From assembly GCA_964560085.1 (NCBI GenBank), contig CAZLKF010000014.1:1-13402 (forward strand): a stretch of DNA of 13,402 nucleotides, given 5' to 3'. The notes beneath the pieces were generated by a model. That model was given only the letters and a program-made list of their open reading frames with translations. It did not search any database and was not told the origin of the DNA. Below are positions 1-6,321 of this stretch, piece after piece. Both the position numbers and the translations under genes were made by a program. The DNA is from RUG11241 sp964560085 (GTDB lineage: Bacteria; Bacillota_I; Bacilli_A; RF39; UBA660). Position 1 is the first letter of the stretch. The number at the start of each line of letters is the position of its first letter.

Positions 1-215
1 GCTATGGAGTTGGAATTACAGGTCATATGATGGTAGCTGATAAAAAAAATGTGAGTGATTCTTTAGATCGCGTATTTATTAGTATATATGATAATGACAC
101 TAATAAATATTATAATAAGGAATTAGAATTAATATATTTTGATCGAGTGAAAAACAAAAAATATATTGTTAACAAAACAGAGAAAATGTTGATAGAAATT
201 TTGAAACAATTATAA
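1..215 (+). CDS. C-terminal part of a CinA-like (PncC-type) amidase domain protein, 5' truncated by the window
   Basis: The reading frame is open from the first base, so the gene starts outside the window. About 70 residues remain. The segment GVGITG, then a DRVFISIYD strand and a C-terminal Asp-Arg followed by a TE-containing helix that ends the protein, matches the layout of the end of the CinA C-terminal domain (nicotinamide-nucleotide amidase, which hydrolyses NMN to NaMN in pyridine-nucleotide salvage). In that family the sequence reads roughly GVTG, then VYI, then F.GDR and a final helix. The usual glycine-rich stretch after GITG is replaced by a Lys/Asp-rich one, so activity cannot be judged. 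The glycosyltransferase follows after 15 nt and is probably co-transcribed. The family call rests on a short piece and is moderate. An internal ATG at position 27 is not a likely start, because the conserved strand begins before it. Confidence 0.55.
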   Translation, partial: YGVGITGHMMVADKKNVSDSLDRVFISIYDNDTNKYYNKELELIYFDRVKNKKYIVNKTEKMLIEILKQL

Positions 216-230
216 TGCGAGGCGATAATA

Positions 231-1379
231 TTGAAAAAGAAAATATTAATTTTATATGCAACATATGGAACAGGTCATCGATCAATTGCCAGATATGTTG
301 AAGAATATTTTAAGAGTCAAAATGAAGAAATTGAAATTAAGAATATTGATATTCTTAGCTATGTAATGCCATTAATAAATGTTGTTTCCACAAAATTTTC
401 AAATAAAGTAATATTATCTGGTAATCCATTATTATGGGGAATGATATATAAATATTTTGATAGTAAAGTTACAACTTTTGGAACTTATCGTCTATTATCA
501 AAAATGTTTGATACAGAAAAAATCAAAAATGAAATAGTTGATTATAATCCAGATTTGACCATTTCTACTCATTTTTTTGCAAGTACCGTGATATCACGTT
601 ATAAAAGGAAAAATTATATTGATTCTAAACTAATCACAATTATAACTGATTATCAATCACATGAATTGTGGCTTCAGAACAAAAAAAGTGAAAATGCTTT
701 AATTGTTGCTAGCAAAGAAGAAAAAAAAGAAATGATTGAAAAAGGCGTGGATGCTGAAAAAATTAAAATTTATGGCATTCCCATTTCTGGTCGATTTTCA
801 GATAATTATGATCGCGATGCTATTTTAAAAGAATATGGTTTTAGTGGAACAAGACCAATATATTTGTTTTTTGGTGGTGGGGGAGTTGGTTCTAAAACTT
901 CACTTCCTTACTTGAAAGAACTTATAAAATTAGACATTAATGCTGATATTATATATGTTGCTGGCGATAATAAAAAGTTAAAGAATAAAGCTCAGAAAAT
1001 TGTTGAAAAGAATGAATGTAATAACATTCGTGTCTTTGGTTTTATTAACAATGTACCTCAATTTATGACAATAAGTGCGGCAGTTATTACAAAACCAGGA
1101 GGAATTACTATAACTGAGTGTTTATGTTTAAAAAAGCCAATGATTTTAATAAATAAAACAGCTGGTCATGAGAAAGGCAATTTCAAATATTTAGTTAAAA
1201 ATGGTTTTGCATTTAATGCTTCTTCAATTTCTAGATTCAGAAGAACAATGATTACTGTAAATCGTAATCAAAATGTTTTATTGAAAATACATCAACGTTT
1301 AAATAAACATAGTGAATCAGATGAAGCAATGAAGAAATTATACAATCTATCAATGGAATTATTAAATAGTAAAAAATAA
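231..1379 (+). CDS. UgtP/MGDG-synthase-like glycosyltransferase (GT28 fold)
   Basis: 382 residues, the usual length for diacylglycerol glucosyltransferases of the UgtP type, which move glucose from UDP-glucose to diacylglycerol on the inner membrane face to make glycolipids and lipoteichoic-acid anchors. The N-terminus has ATYGTGHRSIA (residues 10-20), the MGDG-synthase N-domain signature. The C-terminal half has the GT28 nucleotide-sugar fold, with a Gly-rich loop FFGGGGVGS (213-221) and TKPGGITITEC (287-297), where the sugar nucleotide is bound. No membrane segment is obvious, as expected for a peripheral enzyme. The start is a TTG preceded by GAGG at 219-222, 8 nt away; no better ATG lies upstream. 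It stands between a CinA-like gene and mraY, followed by a clear terminator. MurG has the same fold, but the N-terminal motif here is of the MGDG type. The exact acceptor lipid is not readable from the sequence. Confidence 0.85.
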   Translation: MKKKILILYATYGTGHRSIARYVEEYFKSQNEEIEIKNIDILSYVMPLINVVSTKFSNKVILSGNPLLWGMIYKYFDSKVTTFGTYRLLSKMFDTEKIKNEIVDYNPDLTISTHFFASTVISRYKRKNYIDSKLITIITDYQSHELWLQNKKSENALIVASKEEKKEMIEKGVDAEKIKIYGIPISGRFSDNYDRDAILKEYGFSGTRPIYLFFGGGGVGSKTSLPYLKELIKLDINADIIYVAGDNKKLKNKAQKIVEKNECNNIRVFGFINNVPQFMTISAAVITKPGGITITECLCLKKPMILINKTAGHEKGNFKYLVKNGFAFNASSISRFRRTMITVNRNQNVLLKIHQRLNKHSESDEAMKKLYNLSMELLNSKK

Positions 1380-1387
1380 TTAAAAAC

Positions 1388-1416
1388 AAACTGTAAGAAA
1401 TAATCTTACAGTTTTT
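1388..1416 (+). terminator. Rho-independent terminator after the glycosyltransferase
   Basis: A perfect 11-bp stem, AAACTGTAAGA (1388-1398) with TCTTACAGTTT (1404-1414), a 5-nt loop AATAA, and a run of five T ending at 1416. It ends the first transcription unit. mraY starts 24 nt beyond, so mraY needs its own promoter or read-through. Confidence 0.8.
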
Positions 1417-1440
1417 GAATACATTTTATTAGGTGATAAC

Positions 1441-2433
1441 ATGCTTGTCATGATTAAATGTTTCTTAGGAATGTTATTAGGATTTATTCTTTCATTAGTG
1501 CTGGGATATGTATTAATTCCTATTTTAAAAAAATTTAAATTTAACCAATCGTTGAATGTTTATTTAGAAGAAAAACATGCGTCAAAAAAAGGAACTCCAA
1601 CTATTGGGGGAATTATTTTTATACTTGCTACTCTTATAACAATTACTTTAATGGTACTATTTAAAAAAATAACTTTGAGTTATAGCTTATTAATAGTTAT
1701 TTTTTCCTTTGTTTCTTATGGATTAATTGGCTTTATTGACGACTATTTAATTATCAAAAGAAATAATAATCAAGGGTTAAGTGAGAAAAGCAAATTATTT
1801 CTTCAATTGGTTGTGGCAATTATATTCTTCATTTTATTTCTTTTAGACGGAAATAAACCTTTAATATGGATTCATACATTAAATATTAAATTGAACATTG
1901 GCTGGTTATATGGGTTTTTTATTCTTTTTGTTCTTTTAGCTAGTAGTAATGCTGTTAATATTACAGATGGTTTAGATGGCTTAGCTGGAGGCTTATCATT
2001 TATTGCATTAATTGCTTTTGGTGTAATAACAATTTATACAACATGGCTTGATGGTTATCGAGATCTCGCAATCTTTATTTTTATTTTAGCTGGCTCAATT
2101 TTAGGCTTCTTATATTACAACACTAATCCAGCTAAGATATTTATGGGAGATACCGGATCATTAGCATTAGGAGCTACAATTGGGGCTATTGCTATAACAA
2201 CTAGGCATGAATTATTACTTGTTTTAATTGGTATTGTGTTTGTTATTGAAACTCTAACTTGTATTATTCAGAGAATTTATTATAAAAAAACAAGAAAACG
2301 AGTATTTCCTATGACACCAATCCACCACACCTTTGAAAAAAATGGTTGGAAAGAACAAGAAATAGTTCGCTTATTTTGGCTTATTGCAATAATTGCAGCC
2401 CTAATCGCAGTTTCATTTGGAGTCTTTTTATGA
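1441..2433 (+). CDS. mraY: Phospho-N-acetylmuramoyl-pentapeptide transferase MraY
   Basis: 330 residues, typical of MraY, an integral membrane enzyme that transfers phospho-MurNAc-pentapeptide from the UDP-linked precursor to undecaprenyl phosphate, giving lipid I. Visible signatures: KKGTPTIGG (49-57), the Asp-Asp pair of FIDDY (D100-D101), NAVNITDGLDGLAGG (170-184), FMGDTGS with D237, and MTPIHH (291-296), which together form the Mg2+ and substrate site on the cytoplasmic side. About ten hydrophobic segments are visible. The ATG at 1441 is preceded by AGGTG at 1431-1435, matching the 16S anti-Shine-Dalgarno well. A second ATG nine bases later is less well placed. The TGA stop overlaps the ftsW start (ATGA), so the two are translationally coupled. 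It is unusual only in lying beside a glycolipid synthase rather than beside murD or murF. Confidence 0.97.
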   Translation: MLVMIKCFLGMLLGFILSLVLGYVLIPILKKFKFNQSLNVYLEEKHASKKGTPTIGGIIFILATLITITLMVLFKKITLSYSLLIVIFSFVSYGLIGFIDDYLIIKRNNNQGLSEKSKLFLQLVVAIIFFILFLLDGNKPLIWIHTLNIKLNIGWLYGFFILFVLLASSNAVNITDGLDGLAGGLSFIALIAFGVITIYTTWLDGYRDLAIFIFILAGSILGFLYYNTNPAKIFMGDTGSLALGATIGAIAITTRHELLLVLIGIVFVIETLTCIIQRIYYKKTRKRVFPMTPIHHTFEKNGWKEQEIVRLFWLIAIIAALIAVSFGVFL

Positions 2434-3512
2434 AAAGAAACAAACTTTTTTTATATGTCGTAATACTTTCGTTAGTTGGTTTATTGATGATTACGTCATC
2501 TTCATATATATGGGCTGAATATAAATATGGTGATCACTTTAAATATGCTAAAAATCAAGGATTATTTTTAATAATTGGGATCTTTTTAATGATTTTTATT
2601 AGCAAAATTGATTATAAAAAATATTACAAGAATTCTAACAAATTATTATTAGTGGGTTTTATCTTGTTGTTTTTAGTTTTAATTCCGGGAATTGGAACTA
2701 TCAGAAATGGTAGTCGTAGTTGGTTTAATATGGGATTATTTAGTTTACAACCAAGTGAAATAATGAAAATAATTTTAATTATTTTTACGGCTAAATATTT
2801 AGCAAATAACCAAGACAATATTAAATATACTTTTAAAACAATTATGCCTATTTTATTAGTGGCAATTATTGCTTTTGGTTTAATAATGCTTCAACCTGAT
2901 TTTGGGAGTGGGGTTGTATTAACTATAAGTATTGTTGGACTTTTGTTTTCAAGCGGGGCCAATTTTTCTTTTTTTGTGAAAATTGGTTTTTTAGGGGTTC
3001 TAGGAGTCGTTGGTCTTATAATTGCCGCTCCTTATCGGGTCGCTAGAATAGTTTCGTTTTTAAATCCTTGGAGTGATCCATTAGGTAGTGGTTTTCAGAT
3101 AATTCAATCATTATATGCAATTGGTCCAGGCGGATTATTTGGTAAAGGATTAGGTAATTCTATTCAAAAACATTTTTATTTGCCAGAACCACAAACAGAT
3201 TTTATTTTTGCTATTATATGTGAAGAATTAGGCTTTTTAGGAGCATTTTTAATTGTTCTTTTATTTGCACTTGTAATATTTAATATTATTAAGATTGCTT
3301 TAAATTGTAATGATTTGTTTGGCAAATATTTAGCTTTTGGTCTTGCTTTTCAAATTGGATTTCAAACAATTTTAAATTTACTTGTAGTAGTTGGTTTAAT
3401 ACCTGTTACGGGGGTGACACTTCCTTTTCTTAGTTATGGAGGCTCCTCACTATTAGTTAGTATGGCTTCCATTGGGATTATACTAAGTATAAGTAAAAGT
3501 AAAAATAGATAA
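2430..3512 (+). CDS. ftsW: SEDS peptidoglycan glycosyltransferase FtsW
   Basis: 360 residues and about ten membrane segments. SEDS proteins polymerise glycan strands from lipid II together with a class B PBP; FtsW does so at the septum. Visible: NGSRSWFNMG then QPSE (107-110), LQPDFGSG (154-161), the extracellular-loop region NPWSDPLGSGFQ (212-223), LPEPQTDFIFA with Asp257, which corresponds to the invariant SEDS catalytic Asp, and the terminal VTGVTLPFLSYGGSS (326-340). I chose ATG 2430, which overlaps the mraY stop as ATGA and has GGAG at 2419-2422. A longer frame from 2346 only overlaps mraY and adds 28 non-family residues. The PEPQTDF sequence (PEAHTDF in many FtsW) and the pairing with mraY favour FtsW over RodA, but the sequence alone does not exclude RodA. 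No terminator is evident directly downstream. Confidence 0.9.
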   Translation: MKRNKLFLYVVILSLVGLLMITSSSYIWAEYKYGDHFKYAKNQGLFLIIGIFLMIFISKIDYKKYYKNSNKLLLVGFILLFLVLIPGIGTIRNGSRSWFNMGLFSLQPSEIMKIILIIFTAKYLANNQDNIKYTFKTIMPILLVAIIAFGLIMLQPDFGSGVVLTISIVGLLFSSGANFSFFVKIGFLGVLGVVGLIIAAPYRVARIVSFLNPWSDPLGSGFQIIQSLYAIGPGGLFGKGLGNSIQKHFYLPEPQTDFIFAIICEELGFLGAFLIVLLFALVIFNIIKIALNCNDLFGKYLAFGLAFQIGFQTILNLLVVVGLIPVTGVTLPFLSYGGSSLLVSMASIGIILSISKSKNR

Positions 3513-3666
3513 TAAATATTATAACTACCAGAAAATTAAAATTATAGACATATAAATTGTTGAATCACAATAAAGAAATAAGTTTATTAGAAGAAAAATT
3601 AATGGATTTAAAGAGCAAAATAATTATATGTTTTTGAATGAGAAACTTATGATAAATATTCATTGA
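3513..3666. other. AT-rich spacer with short broken reading frames
   Basis: The 212-nt gap between ftsW and the NUDIX gene has no recognisable gene. On the plus strand two short overlapping stretches could be read as coding, about 3557-3637 (LLNHNKEISLLEEKLMDLK and a few more residues) and, one frame over, about 3625-3666. They have no Shine-Dalgarno site and no family resemblance. They could be a decayed small gene or chance. No terminator hairpin was found for ftsW here. Confidence 0.25.
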
Positions 3667-3695
3667 TTGATAATTTATGCTAATTATAATATAAT
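3667..3695 (+). promoter_or_regulatory. Sigma-A-type promoter of the NUDIX gene
   Basis: TTGATA at 3667-3672 (5 of 6 consensus bases) and TATAAT at 3690-3695 are separated by exactly 17 nt. An overlapping alternative, TTGATT 3663-3668 with TATAAT 3685-3690 at 16 nt, is also possible. Transcription would start near 3702, leaving a leader of about 23 nt that holds the ribosome site GTGAGG. Confidence 0.7.
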
Positions 3696-3724
3696 TGAAA
3701 TAATTATTGAAAGTGAGGTAATTT

Positions 3725-4123
3725 ATGAAAACTGATATAGTTTTAACAGGTATTTTAAAAGATGATGATATGCTTCTTGTTGTAAAAAGAAATGAAGATG
3801 ATGATTTATTTCCGGGAGCATGGGAGTTTCCTGGTGGACATTTGGAAAATGGCGAATTGCTTAAAGAAGGATTAGCAAGAGAATTAAAAGAGGAAATTGG
3901 ATTTGAACAAGATTTTGATTTAAAGATCACTCATTATTTCGATGAAATCAAAAATAAAAATGGTAATCTAATTCATAACATAGAAATTGATTTTATAATA
4001 GATGTTGACAAAGAAAAAACTGATATTATTTTAAGTGATGAACATTGCGCTTATAAATGGGTAACAAAAGATTCTGATTATTTGGATGAATTCATAAAGG
4101 AAAAAATAGAAAATATAAACTAA
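3725..4123 (+). CDS. NUDIX hydrolase (MutT-like)
   Basis: 132 residues, the size of a minimal NUDIX domain, which cleaves nucleoside diphosphates linked to another group X. The NUDIX box is complete at residues 38-60: a Gly, five residues, Glu, seven residues (LLKEGLA), then RELKEEIGF, matching GX5EX7REUXEEXGU with every metal-binding Glu present. An FPGAWEFPGG strand precedes it, as in MutT-type sanitising enzymes. Substrate specificity (8-oxo-dGTP, another nucleotide, or a different pyrophosphate) cannot be read. The ATG is preceded by GAGG at 3715-3718. The gene has its own promoter and terminator, so it is a single-gene unit. It sits between intact ftsW and a remnant of a second ftsW-like 3' end, which makes its position interesting. 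Confidence 0.9.
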   Translation: MKTDIVLTGILKDDDMLLVVKRNEDDDLFPGAWEFPGGHLENGELLKEGLARELKEEIGFEQDFDLKITHYFDEIKNKNGNLIHNIEIDFIIDVDKEKTDIILSDEHCAYKWVTKDSDYLDEFIKEKIENIN

Positions 4124-4174
4124 TAATAAAATTTTGCATTTTAGTTAAAGTATTTAATTTTGAATTCAAATATG

Positions 4175-4204
4175 ATTACTACATTTAATTGTAGTAATTT
4201 TTTT
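4175..4204 (+). terminator. Rho-independent terminator after the NUDIX gene
   Basis: A perfect 9-bp stem, ATTACTACA (4175-4183) with TGTAGTAAT (4190-4198), loop TTTAAT, then a run of seven T counting the last stem base (4198-4204). Confidence 0.75.
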
Positions 4205-4242
4205 ATTGTATTTTTCAGTTACCATTGGATGAGTAACCCATA

Positions 4243-4290
4243 AAAAATGGTAATGCTTGTATAAGTAACCGGGGTTACTTTACCATTTTT
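4243..4290. repeat. Nested inverted repeats capable of forming a long bulged hairpin
   Basis: Inner palindrome AAGTAACCGGGGTTACTT (4263-4280, 8-bp arms around GG). Flanking it, AAAAATGGTAA (4243-4253) is complementary to TTACCATTTTT (4280-4290). The right arm is continuous and the left arm carries a 9-nt bulge (4254-4262). The motif TTACCATT also occurs at 4219-4226 and AGTAACC at 4232-4238, so alternative pairings are possible. The right half overlaps the ftsW-like remnant, where codons for VTGVT happen to generate the inner palindrome, so part of the symmetry may be coincidental. Confidence 0.5.
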
Positions 4291-4369
4291 AAGTTATGTT
4301 GGTTCTAGTTTGCTAGTAAGTATGGCTTCCATTGGAATTATATTAAATATAAATAAAGAACAAAAATAG
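4265..4369 (+). pseudogene. 3'-terminal remnant of a second ftsW-like (SEDS) gene
   Basis: These bases read VTGVTLPFLSYVGSS, then LLVSMASIGIIL, then NINKEQK and a TAG stop. This aligns without gaps to FtsW residues 326-355 plus the tail. Over the first 27 residues only one differs: Gly336 of the conserved YGG motif is Val here. At the DNA level most codons differ synonymously (for example ACG/ACC, CTT/TTA, TCA/AGT, CTA/TTG), although 17 bases, agtatggcttccattgg, are identical. A stop codon (TAA 4262-4264) stands just before the homology, and no start or ribosome site is associated with it. It is therefore a decayed fragment, not a gene. Divergence concentrated at silent sites implies the source gene was long under selection as a functional SEDS protein before it was lost, so it is not a recent local copy of the neighbouring ftsW. 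Confidence 0.85.
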
Positions 4370-4390
4370 AATTAATTAGTCATGACAATG

Positions 4391-4423
4391 AAAAAAGCAA
4401 TGATAATCATTGCTTTCTTTTTT
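4391..4423. terminator. Bidirectional terminator overlapping the sortase 3' end
   Basis: A perfect inverted repeat, AAAGCAATGAT (4394-4404) with ATCATTGCTTT (4406-4416), around one central base. It has an A run on its left (4391-4396) and TTTCTTTTTT on its right. It reads as a terminator for the minus-strand sortase, where its right arm includes the sortase stop codon (TGA, plus 4407-4409). It would also stop plus-strand transcription coming from the ftsW-like remnant. Confidence 0.7.
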
Positions 4424-5234
4424 CATATTTTATTAATTTTGCATGCATAACCATTTTTTCGGAGTCACTGTAACAAGTTGATAATGTCAAGATCTTATCT
4501 TTTTCACTAATTGTAGTATTAAATTTTAACATACTTCTGTTAATTAACATATCTAAAAATTCTTTGTATTCAGAATCAACAAATGTTGTTTGTAAATAAT
4601 CACTAGTTGTTTCGATATGATATACACTAAAAACTTGCCATAATGTATTTTCAGCTTCAGTTGATAATTTAATAATATGATTACTTGTATTTTTATACCA
4701 GCTATTTTTTAAGATATTCTTTAAACTACCAAACATTGTTTTATCAAGACGACTATGAGCATAAATAATCGTATTTTTGTCAAATATTTTTACATTATTA
4801 CGATAATCTAGAAATACCCAACCTGCTTGATTATATGATTTATCAAATGAGCGGGTTAAATAATATTTATTATCCTTTGCTTGGACAAAAGGATAATTGA
4901 TATTTGTACCATTTACTTGTATCCAACCTTTTACTTGATTGTTTAATTTTTTTAACTCTGAAAAATTAACATCAATCATATTCATTTTTATATAATCCCA
5001 ATAAGGATTTGTTTCTGGTGGTGGGGTAGTTTGCTCAACGACTTCAGTATCTTCAGTATCAATTACTTCTTTGATTTCAACGATTTCGTCAATCTTTTTT
5101 ACTTGATCAGAGATTTTAGAATTGTCATTATTCCATTTAATAATTTTTGTGATGGAAATAGTTAAAGTGATAATACTAACAACAAAAATGAACACAACAA
5201 TAACATTTCGCCATATAATTCTTCTTTTTTTCAT
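4407..5234 (-). CDS. srtB: Class B sortase (SrtB-like), catalytic Arg position occupied by Lys
   Basis: 275 residues. Sortases are membrane-anchored transpeptidases that cut a sorting signal and attach the protein to the wall peptide. An N-terminal hydrophobic anchor (about residues 10-32) is followed by an acidic, Pro-containing stalk. The catalytic domain shows INYPFVQ and WVFLDYRN, TIIYAHS with His160, MFGSL, and TLSTC with Cys254. The expected Arg before the last strand (family pattern R-hydrophobic-VVHAKL) is Lys260 in SEKMVMHAKL, and the loop from the Cys is short. The ATG at 5234 is preferred over the in-frame ATG at 5249: GGATGTGA (plus 5240-5247) is a good ribosome site for it, and a TATAAT at plus 5254-5259 would place the transcript start close to the upstream ATG. 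No sortase substrate or pilin operon is adjacent. The fold call is strong; activity is uncertain because of the Lys. Confidence 0.88.
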   Translation of the reverse strand: MKKRRIIWRNVIVVFIFVVSIITLTISITKIIKWNNDNSKISDQVKKIDEIVEIKEVIDTEDTEVVEQTTPPPETNPYWDYIKMNMIDVNFSELKKLNNQVKGWIQVNGTNINYPFVQAKDNKYYLTRSFDKSYNQAGWVFLDYRNNVKIFDKNTIIYAHSRLDKTMFGSLKNILKNSWYKNTSNHIIKLSTEAENTLWQVFSVYHIETTSDYLQTTFVDSEYKEFLDMLINRSMLKFNTTISEKDKILTLSTCYSDSEKMVMHAKLIKYEKRKQ

Positions 5235-5249
5235 GCATATCACATCCAT

Positions 5250-5525
5250 CTTTATTATACTATATTTGAGCTATAAGTATAAAATATTTTGAATAATATA
5301 ATACATTGTTCATTAATATAATGAAAAAATTTACAGACAAAAAAATTGCTTTAGAACCCGCAAAAGTCCAAGCAATTCTAACAGACACCTATTGTAATAA
5401 ATAGGCAAAAAAGAAAACTTTTATATTGTTTCCCTTTTCATTTTCGATTATAGCAATCAATTTATTGACTGTCAAGCATCAAGATGTTTGGTTATGAAAT
5501 GAAAATTTATAAAAAATAATAGAAT
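5250..5525. other. Spacer between the two minus-strand genes, no gene recognised
   Basis: 276 nt. On the plus strand, 5321-5403 looks like a small broken frame: MKKFTDKK from ATG 5321, then a stop, while the next frame continues as IALEPAKVQAILTDTYCNK to a TAG at 5401-5403. The two would join if the six-A run (5339-5344) had one more base. There are two nearby TATAAT boxes (5297-5302, 5317-5322) but no convincing ribosome site. A small inverted repeat, CCTATT...AATAGG, lies at about 5387-5404. I recognise no family; it could be a remnant or chance. Confidence 0.25.
5254..5259 (-). promoter_or_regulatory. Candidate -10 element of the sortase gene
   Basis: The minus strand reads TAGTATAATAAAG just upstream of the gene, with a perfect TATAAT. 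The sequence 17 nt further upstream (TTATAC) is a poor -35. The predicted transcript start would be near 5247, very close to the ribosome site, so the exact promoter is uncertain. Confidence 0.4.
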
Positions 5526-5538
5526 TTATTTTTTATAA
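5507..5538 (-). terminator. AT-only inverted repeat at the 3' end of the AlkD-like gene
   Basis: Perfect 13-bp arms, TTATAAAAAATAA (5507-5519) and TTATTTTTTATAA (5526-5538), with a 6-nt loop. It includes the stop codon of the minus-strand gene. It is placed like a terminator, but the stem has no G-C pair and would be weak. Confidence 0.35.
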
Positions 5539-6233
5539 CTAAGTAGCATTTCCTTATCTTCTTTAGTAACGCGATAACTATCACGACATTTTGATATAGC
5601 TTTATTAATTGTAAATTTATTCAACTTATTTTTATCTAAATACTTAAGTGTTAAATCTCTTTCTTTTATGAAACATTCACATAATAACCAAGCATTCATC
5701 ATATTCACATAATACTCAGTTTCATTCTCGAATCGGTCCAAAATATCAAAAATTTGATTGATATATGTTTTATTTATAAAATTGAATAAAATTCCTAAAC
5801 CAATTCTTCTTTTAAAAGGTTTATCACTTTCAATGTATTCTAAAACAAGATTAAAGAATTTTTCTTCATTATTTTTGATATTAAAAGATAATAAATCACA
5901 AGTAGCCCAGTTATCGGCAAGTTCACTATAAATGTCTAAATATCTTTTCATAACCTCAAAATCTTTGATTCTACAAATAAGCATTCCATTTAAAGTTGTA
6001 TTTTCATAATATTCCCAAATCATTAAATCAAGAAATGATAAATAATTTCCAGATGCAACATCACTAGCTATTTTTTTTATGATGGGAGTTTTAATCATCA
6101 AAACCGGTAACTTTGTATTTAGAAGATTCGTACCCCAAGTTATTTTTTTTGGATCAGTTTCTCTAAAAGTTTCAAGATACTCTTGAAATTCTTTTATATC
6201 TTTTTTCGTCCAATTTTCTTTTTTAAAATCCAT
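5526..6233 (-). CDS. AlkD-like DNA alkylation repair protein (HEAT-like repeats)
   Basis: 235 residues, the length of AlkD/AlkC-type DNA glycosylases. These remove N3- and N7-alkylated bases by trapping the distorted backbone without base flipping. The chain is all-helical in character. DNWATCD puts Trp109 and Asp113 at the same spacing, and even the same numbers, as the DNA-contacting Trp and catalytic Asp of Bacillus cereus AlkD. KRRIGLG (141-147) supplies Arg142 or Arg143 as candidate for the third key residue, and YYVNMMNAWLLCECF fits the next helical repeat. The ATG is preceded by GAGG (plus 6241-6244, 7-nt spacing) and an extended -10 promoter. It is divergent from the DMP19-like gene, sharing an 88-nt intergenic region. 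Enzymatic activity is inferred from the conserved residues only. Confidence 0.85.
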   Translation of the reverse strand: MDFKKENWTKKDIKEFQEYLETFRETDPKKITWGTNLLNTKLPVLMIKTPIIKKIASDVASGNYLSFLDLMIWEYYENTTLNGMLICRIKDFEVMKRYLDIYSELADNWATCDLLSFNIKNNEEKFFNLVLEYIESDKPFKRRIGLGILFNFINKTYINQIFDILDRFENETEYYVNMMNAWLLCECFIKERDLTLKYLDKNKLNKFTINKAISKCRDSYRVTKEDKEMLLSYKK

Positions 6234-6257
6234 TTTAAAACCTCTTTTTCTAAGATG

Positions 6258-6268
6258 ATTATAACATA
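6258..6268 (-). promoter_or_regulatory. Extended -10 promoter of the AlkD-like gene
   Basis: The minus strand reads TATG-T-TATAAT, the Gram-positive extended -10 pattern (TRTGnTATAAT). No good -35 lies 17 nt upstream. The transcript would start about 20 nt before the ATG. Confidence 0.6.
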
Positions 6269-6286
6269 AATATTAACAATAAAAAA

Positions 6287-6297
6287 TATGCTATAAT
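6287..6297 (+). promoter_or_regulatory. Extended -10 promoter of the DMP19-like gene
   Basis: TATG-C-TATAAT at 6287-6297, with no recognisable -35 at normal spacing. The start site would be near 6304, followed by GGGAG at 6309-6313 and the ATG at 6322. It diverges from the promoter at 6258-6268. Confidence 0.6.
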
Positions 6298-6321
6298 ATT
6301 AATAAGTTGGGAGATAAATAT

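Noticed and set aside
2346..2429. Upstream extension of ftsW by 28 residues
   Set aside because: It lies within mraY, lacks family similarity, and the ATG at 2430 has a ribosome site and forms the usual ATGA coupling.
2624..2818. Minus-strand frame of 64 codons
   Set aside because: Antisense inside ftsW; no independent evidence.
3565..3930. Minus-strand frame of 121 codons
   Set aside because: Overlaps the strongly supported NUDIX gene in antisense; its sequence is low-complexity Ser/Ile and has no family pattern.
4124..5300. Insertion sequence around the ftsW-like remnant
   Set aside because: No transposase fragment, no terminal inverted repeats of normal length and no target duplication were seen; the repeats there are better described as local foldbacks.
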